NCBI GenBank assembly: GCA_018241785.1
Contig: JAFEDF010000232.1
Coordinates: 46,694-110,693 of the forward strand
Length of the DNA: 64,000 nucleotides
Source: Pseudomonadota bacterium
Lineage (GTDB): Bacteria > Pseudomonadota > Gammaproteobacteria > Burkholderiales > Casimicrobiaceae
Direction: 5' to 3'
Shown here: positions 46,629-54,557 of the stretch, in pieces
How positions within the stretch are numbered: position 1 is the stretch's first letter
How the letters are laid out: every line of letters starts with the position of its first letter
Position numbers and translations under genes: made by a program
The notes under the pieces: generated by a model
What the model was told of the DNA's origin: nothing
The model's input: the letters and a program-made list of their open reading frames with translations, nothing else
Database searches by the model: none

Positions 46629-47364
46629 GACCGAGGTAGGCTTCGCGGACCAGCGGATCGCTCTGGATCACGCTCGCAGTGCCTTCTGCGAGCACGCGCC
46701 CCTGGTGCATCACGGTGATGATGTCCGAGATCTCGCGCACGAACGCCATGTCGTGCTCGACGACGAGCAGCGTGTGCCGCCCCTTGAGCGCGTTGACGAT
46801 CTTCGCCGTGTGCATCGTCTCCTGTGCGGTCATGCCGGCCGTGGGCTCGTCGAGCAGGATGACTGCGCTGTCCTGGGCGAGCAGCAGCGCAATCTCGAGC
46901 CACTGCGTCTGTCCGTGGGAAAGATACCCGGCCTGCCGGTCGAGCTCGCCCTCGAGGCCGACGAGCTCGGCGAGCTTCTCGAGATCGCTTCTCGCGGCGC
47001 CGCGGCGGAAGCGCCGGACATTCGCGAAGACGCCGAGGCGCTTGCAGTACGCGACCTCGAGATTGTCGCGCACGCTAAGCTCGTGAAAGACGCTCGGCAC
47101 CTGGAACTTCCTGCCCACTCCGCGGCGCGCGATCCTGTACTCGGGAAGGCGCGTGATGTCCTCGCCCATCAGCGTGATCTGGCCGGATCGAGCACGCACC
47201 TTGCCGCAGATCACGTCGAGCGCAGTCGTCTTGCCCGCGCCGTTTGGCCCGATCAGGCAGCGCAATTCACCCTTCTCGACGCGAAGGTCGAGGCCGTTGA
47301 TCGCGCGGAAACCGCTGAAGTCGACGGCGACGTCGCGCAGCTGCAGGATCGGTTCGCCCGGCAT
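46606..47364 (-). CDS. amide/urea-type ABC importer ATPase (UrtD/LivG-like)
   Basis: 252-aa ABC ATPase: Walker A GPNGAGKTT, signature region YLSHGQTQWLEIALLL (SHGQ in place of SGGQ, as in UrtD), Walker B VILLDEPTAG. It follows the permease gene by 6 bp. Together with the neighbouring ATPase it would power import. Confidence 0.9.
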   Translation of the reverse strand: MPGEPILQLRDVAVDFSGFRAINGLDLRVEKGELRCLIGPNGAGKTTALDVICGKVRARSGQITLMGEDITRLPEYRIARRGVGRKFQVPSVFHELSVRDNLEVAYCKRLGVFANVRRFRRGAARSDLEKLAELVGLEGELDRQAGYLSHGQTQWLEIALLLAQDSAVILLDEPTAGMTAQETMHTAKIVNALKGRHTLLVVEHDMAFVREISDIITVMHQGRVLAEGTASVIQSDPLVREAYLGHGGIARA

Positions 47365-47370
47365 GGCTCG

Positions 47371-48501
47371 CTAACGCGCCGCGCTGCGCGACGGGGCGAC
47401 GACCGCAGTGCGCCTCGGTGCGCCCGCTGCCGCAGCGAGGCGGCGGCGCTCGCGCTTGTCGCGGATCACGTCGACGATGCTGATCAGGCCGTTCGGGAGG
47501 AACAGCACGACGACGATGAACAGGGCACCCATGATCAGCATCCAGGTGTCGAGGAACGTCTTACTGTCGGAGAGGCTTCCCTGGACGCCCGTGACCACGA
47601 TCGCGCCCAGCGCGGCGCCGAGCAGCGAGGCGCGCCCGCCCACGGCGCACCAGATCACGATCGAAAGGCTGATCGGAACGGCAAGGAACGTCGGCGATGC
47701 GAATTCCATCACCAGCGTGTAGAGCATGCCCGCAAGGCCCGCAACGCCCGCGGAAACGCAGAAGATGAAGTTCTGGTAGTTGGCGACGTCGTAGCCGAAG
47801 TAGCGGACCCGCGTCTCGTCGTCGCGGATGGCCTGAAGGATCAATCCGGTCTTGCTGTTCATCAGCGCAAGACCGAGGAACAGCAGCAGCGTGAGGATCA
47901 CCGCTGCGAGATAGTAGGTCGAGACGCTGTACGCGCCGAATTCGACGCCGAAGACCTTGAACGTCGTGAGATCGGTGATGCCGTTGAAGCCGCCTGTATA
48001 CCGCTGCTGGTCGATGATCACGAGGTTGATCACGACGAGCATCGCCAGCGTGATGATCGCGACGTAGACGCCGCTCACGCGTGCCCGGAACACGAACCAT
48101 CCGATCAGGAACGCGACGAGCACCGGCACCCCGATACCGGCGAGCAGCGCGAATGCATACGAATGGAACGGCTGCCAGAACCACGGCAGCGTATGGACGT
48201 TGTTCCAGACCATGAAATCGGGCAGGCCGCCGGCACCGGTCTGGATCGGGATGGTCCGCAGCTTCAGCGCCATCGCCATGCAGTAGGAGCCGAGCCCGAA
48301 GCCAGCCGCCTGCCCAAGGTTGAGGATCCCCGCGTAGCCCCAGGAAAGACTCAGCGCGAGCGACAGAATGCCGAACACCAGGTAGCGCGCGAACTTGTTG
48401 AGCAGGTACCCGTCGCTCACGAACAGCGGGACGAGCAGGATCAGCACGCAGACTGCTGCGTATCCGCCGAGGCGATGGAGCGCTTGGCGTTGCGAGGTCA
48501 T
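47371..48501 (-). CDS. amide/urea-type ABC importer permease (UrtC/LivM-like)
   Basis: 376-aa permease with roughly nine or ten membrane helices. LivM-family features are SLSWGYAGILNLGQAAGFGLG and the coupling region near QAIRDDETRVRYFGYDVANY. The C-terminus is a basic Arg/Ala tail. It follows the first permease gene by 6 bp. Confidence 0.9.
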   Translation of the reverse strand: MTSQRQALHRLGGYAAVCVLILLVPLFVSDGYLLNKFARYLVFGILSLALSLSWGYAGILNLGQAAGFGLGSYCMAMALKLRTIPIQTGAGGLPDFMVWNNVHTLPWFWQPFHSYAFALLAGIGVPVLVAFLIGWFVFRARVSGVYVAIITLAMLVVINLVIIDQQRYTGGFNGITDLTTFKVFGVEFGAYSVSTYYLAAVILTLLLFLGLALMNSKTGLILQAIRDDETRVRYFGYDVANYQNFIFCVSAGVAGLAGMLYTLVMEFASPTFLAVPISLSIVIWCAVGGRASLLGAALGAIVVTGVQGSLSDSKTFLDTWMLIMGALFIVVVLFLPNGLISIVDVIRDKRERRRLAAAAGAPRRTAVVAPSRSAAR

Positions 48502-48507
48502 GTTCGG

Positions 48508-49380
48508 CTAGCTCCGGCGCACGCGCATGGCGAAGAGACCCTGCGGGAACAGGCGAATCAGCACGACGACCCCGAGGAACACGACGGCCTTGGCGATCGT
48601 GTCGTCACTCCACGAGGCGAGCACTGCATCGGCCTGACCGATCACGTATGAACTCGCCACCGTACCCAGGAGGCTGTGCACACCGCCGAGCACGACCACG
48701 AGGAACGCGTCGACGACGTAGCCCGTTCCCATGTCGGGCGCAACACTCTTCAGCGGAGAAACCAATGCCCCGGCGATGCCGGCGAGGCCCGCCCCATATG
48801 CGAAAGTCAGCGCATAGACGCGGCCGGCGTTGATGCCGAAGCAGCGCGAGACGTCGCGATTCTGGGTGATCGCGCGCATGCGCAACCCGAATTCGGTCTT
48901 GTAGATGAGGACATAGGTCGCGATCAGCAGCGCGACGGCGAGCGCGAAGATGAAGATCCGGTACGCTGAATCCTCGTATCCGAAGAAGTGGACGGGATTG
49001 ATCAGGAAATCGGGCATCTTCACGTAGCGCAGTTCCGCGCCGGCAAGCAGCCGTACCGCCTGCTGCATGATGACGCCGAGACCCCAGGTCGCGAGAATCG
49101 TATCCAGCGGGCGCTGGTAGAGGTGCCTGATCAGCATCCGCTCGGCAAGCCATCCGACGGCGCCGACGAAGGCAAAGACGAACGGCAGCGTCGTGATCAG
49201 GTTCATCGCGAACTGCTTCTGGAGGAACCAAACCGTGTACGCCCCGAGCATCACGAAGTCGCCGTGCGCGAGATTGATCACCCCCATCGTCCCGTAGATG
49301 ATTGCGAGTCCGAGCGCGATCAGCAGCAGGATCGATGCGATGCTGAGGCCGACCGAGATCTGGGGAATGATCGAATTCAT
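48508..49380 (-). CDS. amide/urea-type ABC importer permease (UrtB/LivH-like)
   Basis: 290-aa LivH-family permease. It shows ALGLAIIYGTMGVINLAHGDFVMLGAY (read as IYGTMGVINLAHGDF) and the coupling segment RMRAITQNRDVSRCFGIN. The ATG at 49380 gives MNSIIPQISVGLSI; the upstream extension is not conserved. It is 79 bp downstream of the binding-protein gene. Confidence 0.9.
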   Translation of the reverse strand: MNSIIPQISVGLSIASILLLIALGLAIIYGTMGVINLAHGDFVMLGAYTVWFLQKQFAMNLITTLPFVFAFVGAVGWLAERMLIRHLYQRPLDTILATWGLGVIMQQAVRLLAGAELRYVKMPDFLINPVHFFGYEDSAYRIFIFALAVALLIATYVLIYKTEFGLRMRAITQNRDVSRCFGINAGRVYALTFAYGAGLAGIAGALVSPLKSVAPDMGTGYVVDAFLVVVLGGVHSLLGTVASSYVIGQADAVLASWSDDTIAKAVVFLGVVVLIRLFPQGLFAMRVRRS

Positions 49381-49459
49381 CGGCAGCCACCCTCGGACGC
49401 GGAGACCGCACGCGGCGGTCTCCGCTGGAGGTTGATCGGAGAACCGGAACGGTGCACCG

Positions 49460-50713
49460 TCAGCCCTTCTTCTCCACCATGCCATCGGGTGTGCAGACCT
49501 GCCCGGGATACGCCCAGTACGGCAACGGCTCGACCCACTCTTTCGACTCCTCGATGATCTTCGCCTGCCCGCTGGTCTGCCACTCGCCGATCTTCGGCCA
49601 CAGGTAGGTGTGCGAATTCTTCGGGTCGATCTTCACGAGCCCCTCGGGCGCCTTGTATTCCTGCCCCCATGCGGCCTTCCGGACGTCCGCCGGCGTGATG
49701 CTGCCCTTGCCGAGCTTTGCGACGGCCTGCTTGAACAGGTGCACCTGGAAATATGCAGGCTCGGAGACGAAATTCGTTGTCTTGTCCTTGCCCCACCGCT
49801 TCTTGAATGCCTCGACAAACTTGTGGTTCTCCGGCGAGTCGTACGACATGAAGTAAGGAGCGGAGGTGAAGTGGCCTGCAGCAAATTCGCCGCCCATCGC
49901 CGCCACCTCATCCTCGGATGTGGTGAGGCTCGCCATCGGCATTTTCTTCGGGTCGAGGCCTGCTGCCTTGTACTGACGGTGCAACGCGACGACCGAATCG
50001 CCGACGACGGTCGAGAAGATCACGTTCGGCTGCGTTTCCTTGAACTTGTTGATCACGGCGCTGAACTCCGAGTGGCCGAGCGGCACGTATTCCTCGCCGA
50101 CGACTTCGCCGCCAAGCTGCTTCAGCAGGATCTTGCAGACGTTGTTCTCTTCCTTCGGATAGATGTAGTTGGAGCCGATCAGGTAGAACTTCTTGCCGAA
50201 GTTCTTGACCAGCCACGGGATGAGATCCTTCTGCTGCTGGTTCGGGACGGCACCGGTGTACATCACGTTCGTCGAGCACTCGCGTCCCTCGTAGAGCGTC
50301 GGGTACCAGTAGAGGTTGTGGTACTTCTCGAACACCGGAAGCACCGCCTTGCGGCTCGCCGACGTGTAGGACCCGAAGACGCTCACGCACTTCTCGCCGA
50401 CGACGAGGCGACGCGCCTTCTCGGCGAACGTCGCAGGATCCGACGCCGGGTCCTCGATAACCGGGACGACCTTCATGCCGTTGATCCCGCCCGCGGCATT
50501 GATCTCCTCGATCGCCATGATCGTCGCGTGATTCAAGGAGGTTTCGATGATCGCGGTGGTGCCGGTCAACGAGTACAGCACGCCGACCTTGATTTCGCCG
50601 CCCGCCGCATAGGCGAGCGACGCGTTCTTGATCCAGATGTGCGGGAAGCCTGCCGCCGCCGCTACGCCCGCCGTAGCGGTTCCCTTCAGGAATTTCCGCC
50701 GATCGATGCTCAT
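49460..50713 (-). CDS. amide/urea-type ABC importer substrate-binding protein (UrtA/FmdD-like)
   Basis: 417 aa with a twin-arginine-type signal (RRKFLKGTATAGVAAAAGF). Mature part begins GGEIKVGVLYSLTGTTAIIE. It is a Type 1 periplasmic binding fold and a clear paralogue of the AmiC encoded upstream: both share LWYPTLYEG/YWYPTLYEG, YTGAxPNQ and FSTVVGDS. ATG 50713 follows AAGGAGAG. Translation starts just downstream of the second leader terminator. Confidence 0.92.
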   Translation of the reverse strand: MSIDRRKFLKGTATAGVAAAAGFPHIWIKNASLAYAAGGEIKVGVLYSLTGTTAIIETSLNHATIMAIEEINAAGGINGMKVVPVIEDPASDPATFAEKARRLVVGEKCVSVFGSYTSASRKAVLPVFEKYHNLYWYPTLYEGRECSTNVMYTGAVPNQQQKDLIPWLVKNFGKKFYLIGSNYIYPKEENNVCKILLKQLGGEVVGEEYVPLGHSEFSAVINKFKETQPNVIFSTVVGDSVVALHRQYKAAGLDPKKMPMASLTTSEDEVAAMGGEFAAGHFTSAPYFMSYDSPENHKFVEAFKKRWGKDKTTNFVSEPAYFQVHLFKQAVAKLGKGSITPADVRKAAWGQEYKAPEGLVKIDPKNSHTYLWPKIGEWQTSGQAKIIEESKEWVEPLPYWAYPGQVCTPDGMVEKKG

Positions 50714-50740
50714 CGCAACTCTCCTTGCGTGATCGAAAGT

Positions 50741-50786
50741 AAAAAAACGCCCCCGCGCGACCATCGTCGATGGTTTCGCAGGGGCG
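50741..50786 (-). terminator. leader terminator T2 of the amide operon
   Basis: On the transcribed strand CGCCCCTGCG pairs with CGCGGGGGCG (one mismatch), enclosing a small ACCATCGACGATGGT hairpin, and is followed by seven U. It lies 28 bp before the start codon of the binding-protein gene. The 5' arm overlaps the 3' arm of hairpin P2', so the two structures exclude each other. Confidence 0.8.
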
Positions 50787-50826
50787 CCCTTGCCCGAGTG
50801 ATCGTTCGCGCGGCCCCGTCGCCGCG
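50782..50826 (-). promoter_or_regulatory. antiterminator hairpins P1' and P2' (second ANTAR-type module)
   Basis: P1' is CGCGGC-GACGGG-GCCGCG (50809-50826) and P2' is GGGC-AAGGGC-GCCC (50782-50795), each with a six-base loop. The P2' loop has A at 1 and G at 4, the ANTAR-target rule; P1' keeps G4 but has G at 1. P2' overlaps the terminator stem T2. AmiR, encoded just upstream, is the expected ligand. Confidence 0.65.
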
Positions 50827-50842
50827 TTACATCAAAGAGCGG

Positions 50843-50886
50843 AAAACAAAAGCCCCCGTCCAACCGGATGCGGTCGTAACGGGGGC
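50843..50886 (-). terminator. leader terminator T1 of the amide operon
   Basis: On the transcribed strand GCCCCCGT pairs with ACGGGGGC and is followed by UUUUGUUUU: a classical intrinsic terminator. It lies 70 bp after the amiR stop. Its 5' arm overlaps P2. Confidence 0.85.
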
Positions 50887-50926
50887 CTTCTTGCCCTGTT
50901 GTGCTGCCGCGGCGCCGTTGCCGCGG
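50883..50926 (-). promoter_or_regulatory. antiterminator hairpins P1 and P2 (first ANTAR-type module)
   Basis: P1 is CCGCGGC-AACGGC-GCCGCGG (50907-50926), a 7-bp stem with a hexaloop having A at 1 and G at 4. P2 is GGGC-AAGAAG-GCCC (50883-50896), a hexaloop with A at 1 but A at 4. P2 shares bases with terminator T1. This is the dual-hairpin architecture that ANTAR proteins bind. Confidence 0.68.
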
Positions 50927-50955
50927 TGCGCCTGAGCGCAGACTACGCGGCGATC

Positions 50956-51546
50956 CTAGCCAAGCATCTCCTCGGTGTCAACTATCGCGTTGGCGATGGT
51001 GCTGATCGGCACCCGCCGGCTCATCGCCTGACGCCGCATGAACTGGTACGCCTCGTCCTCGCGCATGTTGCGCCGCGAGATGAGGATCGCTTTCGCGCGC
51101 TCGACGCAGCGGATCGTGCGCAGCGTCTCGTCGAGCTTGCCGATCCGGCTTCGCAGTCGACGCTCGTAGTTGAAGTGGGCGCGCGCGAGCATCAGGCTCG
51201 TGACGACCGCCTGCCCGGTGAATGGCCGGTGCAGGACCGCGTCGGGCGCACAATTGAAAAGGAGCTCGAGGTCAGGTGACGGCTCGCGCGGGAGGATGAC
51301 GACGAGAGCCGCCTTCGGGTCGCCCGGCACCCACGGAATGCGGCTTGCGAGGTCGGGCGCAAACTCGGAGAAGACCACGTCCGCGTCGTCCGGCAGGTGC
51401 GCCGGCATCGGCCAGACGTGCCGGACGCGCGCTCGCGTGCGCTGCAGGTCGCGGATCAGCCCGTCGCCCACCTCGTCGCGCTCGCATGCCGCGACGACGT
51501 CGAGGTTCGAAAACTCGAACGGGGGCGCCGTATCGCGCCAGGTCAT
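50956..51546 (-). CDS. amiR: AmiR-type ANTAR transcription antiterminator
   Basis: 196 aa, the same length as Pseudomonas AmiR as I recall it. A pseudo-receiver N-terminal part (DVVFSEFAPDLASRIPW) is followed by a coiled coil and a C-terminal ANTAR domain (RCVERAKAILISRRNMREDEAYQFMRR, seen as ERAKAILISRRNMREDEAY). AmiR binds nascent leader RNA to prevent termination when released by AmiC. ATG 51546 is 29 bp after the amiC stop; longer frames upstream run into amiC. Confidence 0.92.
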   Translation of the reverse strand: MTWRDTAPPFEFSNLDVVAACERDEVGDGLIRDLQRTRARVRHVWPMPAHLPDDADVVFSEFAPDLASRIPWVPGDPKAALVVILPREPSPDLELLFNCAPDAVLHRPFTGQAVVTSLMLARAHFNYERRLRSRIGKLDETLRTIRCVERAKAILISRRNMREDEAYQFMRRQAMSRRVPISTIANAIVDTEEMLG

Positions 51547-51575
51547 CGGGCGTCCGCCAGGGCCATCGCCAAGGG

Positions 51576-52724
51576 TCAGGCTTGCTGGCAGCCCACCGGA
51601 CTTCCGTAGCCCGTCAGGTAGGGATCGGCGAGGACCGGGCTCAGCGACTGCTGGACGACATCGAACTGCCCGCACCGGTTGACGCGACCGATCCTCGTCC
51701 ACAGGTCGGTGTGACTGCACGTGGCGTTGATCGACACGCGACCCTGCGGCGCCTCGAACGTCGACCCGAGCACCATCGATCGCATGAGGTCGGTGTCGGT
51801 CGAATTCGTTTGCTCGAGCGCCTTCGCAAAAATGTGCACCTGGAAATACGCCGCCTCGACACACATGTTCGTCGGCTCGTCCGCGCCGTAACGCTTCTTG
51901 TAGCGCGCGACGAACGACGAATTGCTCGGCCCGCTGACCCCCTCGAAATACGACGCGGCGGTCACGTGCCCCTCGCCGACATCGAAGCCCATCGCGCGGA
52001 TCTCGGACTCGGTCGTGGTGAGGCTTGCAATCGGCATCACTTTGGGATCGAACCCGGCGTCTGCATAGCTCTGGTACAGGTGGATCGTCGAGTCACCGAC
52101 CACCGTCGAGAAGATCACGTCCGGCTGCTGCCGGCGGATGTCGCGTATCACCGGCAGGAAATCGTGCTGGCGCGCGCGCAGGCTGAGGTAGGTTTCGCCG
52201 ACCATCTCGCCGCCGTTCGCGCGCAGCAGATCGCGCATGATGCGATTGGATTCGCGCGGATAGATATAGTCCGAGCCGACGAAGTAGAAGCGGGGTCCGT
52301 AATGGTCCATCAGGTAGCGGCAGAGCGCGACGCTGTTCTGGTTCGGCGCTGCGCCGGTGTAGATCACGTTCGGCGAGAACTCGAACCCCTCATACAGCGT
52401 CGGGTACCAGAGCAGCCCGTTCAGCCGCTCGACCACCGGCAGCACCGCCTTGCGGCTGCTCGACGTATAGCAGCCGAAGATCGTCGAGACGCGGTCTTCG
52501 ACCATGAGCCGCTTGGCGTAGCGCCCGAACGCCGCCGACTCTGACGCCGGATCGTAGATGACCGGGACGAGTTCGCGTTCATTGATCCCGCCACCCGCGT
52601 TGATCTCGTCAATCGCGAGGAGCGTGCCGCGCAATTGCGTTTCCTCGATCACGGCCATGAAGCCGGTGCTCGAGAACAGCACGCCGACGCGCCACTGGTG
52701 AGGATCGAATCCTGCTGATTTCAT
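51576..52724 (-). CDS. amiC: AmiC-type cytoplasmic amide sensor
   Basis: 382-aa Type 1 binding-protein fold without a signal peptide (MKSAGFDPHQWRVGVLFSSTG), as in Pseudomonas AmiC. AmiC holds AmiR inactive and releases it on amide binding. Conserved segments are LLAIDEINAGGGIN, YTSSSRKAVLPVVE and WYPTLYEGFE. First gene of the amiC-amiR-ABC-amiE operon; a TTGACA -35 lies upstream. Confidence 0.92.
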   Translation of the reverse strand: MKSAGFDPHQWRVGVLFSSTGFMAVIEETQLRGTLLAIDEINAGGGINERELVPVIYDPASESAAFGRYAKRLMVEDRVSTIFGCYTSSSRKAVLPVVERLNGLLWYPTLYEGFEFSPNVIYTGAAPNQNSVALCRYLMDHYGPRFYFVGSDYIYPRESNRIMRDLLRANGGEMVGETYLSLRARQHDFLPVIRDIRRQQPDVIFSTVVGDSTIHLYQSYADAGFDPKVMPIASLTTTESEIRAMGFDVGEGHVTAASYFEGVSGPSNSSFVARYKKRYGADEPTNMCVEAAYFQVHIFAKALEQTNSTDTDLMRSMVLGSTFEAPQGRVSINATCSHTDLWTRIGRVNRCGQFDVVQQSLSPVLADPYLTGYGSPVGCQQA

Positions 52725-52804
52725 GCGAGCGCTCCTCCATCGGCCCGGGCGCTGGAGTGGACTATTCTGGGTGGCAGTCGCCGGGCACCACGGGGCGACC
52801 TTGC

Positions 52805-52833
52805 AGTGTCATCCCGTACGATATAAATGTCAA
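52805..52833 (-). promoter_or_regulatory. candidate promoter of the amide operon
   Basis: On the minus strand a perfect TTGACA (52828-52833) is followed after 17 bp by GACACT (52805-52810), a weak -10. It lies about 80 bp before amiC. On the plus strand the same AT-rich patch holds TATAAA (52822-52827) that could serve the divergent channel gene. The rest of the 320-bp gap shows no gene. Confidence 0.45.
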
Positions 52834-53044
52834 CGCAAGGGGGCACGCTGCAGGAAAGCGGGCTTCGCTTCTGCCGGAGCAGGCGCCGAGCCGTCGCCGA
52901 ACCCGGCCAACTGATCATTGTGCAGTGCAAGAACGATTGCGGCGCCTCCCCTGGAGGGGCCGATCGGAGGTCGCTGCCGATCGCCGGGCCGCGCTCCTTT
53001 CTGCCTGTAGCATCCCGCCAACTATCGGGCCGGACAGAATCGAA

Positions 53045-54079
53045 ATGTCGATCGGGAACGACGTACGGGATTGCAAGTCGCCAGACATCGCGCGCAGGGC
53101 CCACCTCCTCGCCGGGTTCCGGTTCCTGGATCACACGTTACGTGGATGCGGCCAGGTGATCTTCATGAACAGTCCGGTGACCGGCTTGTTGAACCTCGCC
53201 GCCATGTTCTGGGGAGCGTATGCCGGTGGCGCGACGCCGGCAGTCGCGATCGGGTCACTGGTCGGCGCGCTCGTGTCAACCGCAACCGCCTACCCATTGC
53301 ACGCCGAGCGCGGGGCGTTACGGTCGGGACTCATGGGATTCAACGGCATGCTCCTCGGCGCGGGAATCCCGACGTTTCTCGCGAACACCCCTGTCATGTG
53401 GGTGGTGCTGATTCTTGCGGCGGCAATGGTCACAGTCGTCACGCTCGCCGCCGACGCGGCGCTACGTCGGGTGAAAGTGCCCGGCCTCACGTTCCCGTAC
53501 GTGTTCGCGACATGGACGGTCCTTCTCGCAGCATACAAATTTCCCACGCTCGGCATCGCATCGCTGCCGCCGCCCGCGCTGCCATCCCAGGTGGATGCTT
53601 TGGGCACGGTTCCAGGCCTTCAGGAGTTCGTTCACGCATCGCTCGCCAGCGTCTCCCAGGTGTATTTCGTCGACAATCCCGTTTCCGGCGCGATCTTCCT
53701 CGTCGCCCTCGTGGTTCACTCGCGCTGGTGCGCCGGGCTCGCGGCCTTCGGTGCGATGGCAGCCGTCGCGTGCGCGCTGGCGGTCGGTGCCGATCCGGTT
53801 GCGGTGAGGCACGGCCTCTGGGGCTACTCGGCCGTCCTGACCGCGCCGGCGGTCGGCTGCATCTTCATGCGACCGACACCGCGCACGTTCGCCTACTGCG
53901 CGGCCGCGACGCTGTCCGCTGTTTTCGTGCAGGCTGCGCTGGCCACGCTCACACAGGCGGTCGGCATCCCGCCTCTCACGTTCCCGTTCGTCCTCACGAC
54001 GTGGCTGTTTCTCCTCGCTCGCCGCGACTCGCGCGACGCGAGTGCCAGCGCATCGAGCGCTGGCAAACCTAGCCAGTGA
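53045..54079 (+). CDS. urea transporter (UT family) channel
   Basis: 344-aa membrane protein with about ten helices in two homologous halves. Each half carries the UT signature: VPGLTFPYVFATW and IPPLTFPFVLTTW. UT proteins are passive urea/small-amide channels. Divergent from amiC, it probably takes the place of AmiS as the amide or urea pore. ATG 53045 is chosen because the upstream in-frame extension is not hydrophobic or conserved. Its stop overlaps the convergent ubiT by 11 bp. Confidence 0.9.
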   Translation: MSIGNDVRDCKSPDIARRAHLLAGFRFLDHTLRGCGQVIFMNSPVTGLLNLAAMFWGAYAGGATPAVAIGSLVGALVSTATAYPLHAERGALRSGLMGFNGMLLGAGIPTFLANTPVMWVVLILAAAMVTVVTLAADAALRRVKVPGLTFPYVFATWTVLLAAYKFPTLGIASLPPPALPSQVDALGTVPGLQEFVHASLASVSQVYFVDNPVSGAIFLVALVVHSRWCAGLAAFGAMAAVACALAVGADPVAVRHGLWGYSAVLTAPAVGCIFMRPTPRTFAYCAAATLSAVFVQAALATLTQAVGIPPLTFPFVLTTWLFLLARRDSRDASASASSAGKPSQ

Positions 54080-54557
54080 ACGCCGTGGTCCTCGCCTTAA
54101 GGAATGACGGAGGCCAGACGCCTTCGAGCGCGCGTTGCCAGTCGATGCCGTCGAGAAGGTTCTTGACGGTGAGGCCGAGCTCGGTGTCGCCCTCGATCGC
54201 AAGCCGCCGCGCGAAGAACAACGTGTCGGGATCCTCTTCGCGCAGGCCGAGCGCGATGAAATCGCGCAGCGTGGCCGCGACGCTGAGCTCGGGATCGAAC
54301 GGCGGTTTCGCGCGACGGAAGCCTCGCGGCGTCCCTTCGAAGTGAACGGCGAGGCCGAGGTCGCGCACCACCAGCGCAAAGCGCCTCCCGATCAGCGGCT
54401 CGACCGACTCGCGCGAGACGACGCGGCCGATCCCCCAGTCGAGCGCAGCGGTCAGCGCGAGAGCAGGCGGCTGTGGCGGCAAGCGCGAGACGATCTTCGC
54501 AACGACGCGCGGAAGCGTGAACTGCGGCAGCTTCGGCATCGCGCCAGGCGGCCTCAT
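54069..54557 (-). CDS. ubiT: UbiT, SCP2-domain accessory factor of O2-independent ubiquinone synthesis
   Basis: 162-aa SCP2/sterol-carrier-type lipid-binding protein (YhbT/UbiT). The hydrophobic core reads FALVVRDLGLAVHFEG and TLFFARRLAIEGDTELGL. It would bind ubiquinone intermediates. The ATG at 54557 overlaps the ubiV stop (ATGA), so it is coupled to ubiV. Last gene of the ubiU-ubiV-ubiT unit. Confidence 0.88.
   Translation of the reverse strand: MRPPGAMPKLPQFTLPRVVAKIVSRLPPQPPALALTAALDWGIGRVVSRESVEPLIGRRFALVVRDLGLAVHFEGTPRGFRRAKPPFDPELSVAATLRDFIALGLREEDPDTLFFARRLAIEGDTELGLTVKNLLDGIDWQRALEGVWPPSFLKARTTAFTG

Noticed and set aside
45918..50713. Calling the ABC importer a urea (urt) or branched-chain amino acid (liv) system
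   Set aside because: Sequence family fits these, but the position between AmiR with its leader and AmiE points to amides, so I left the gene symbols empty.
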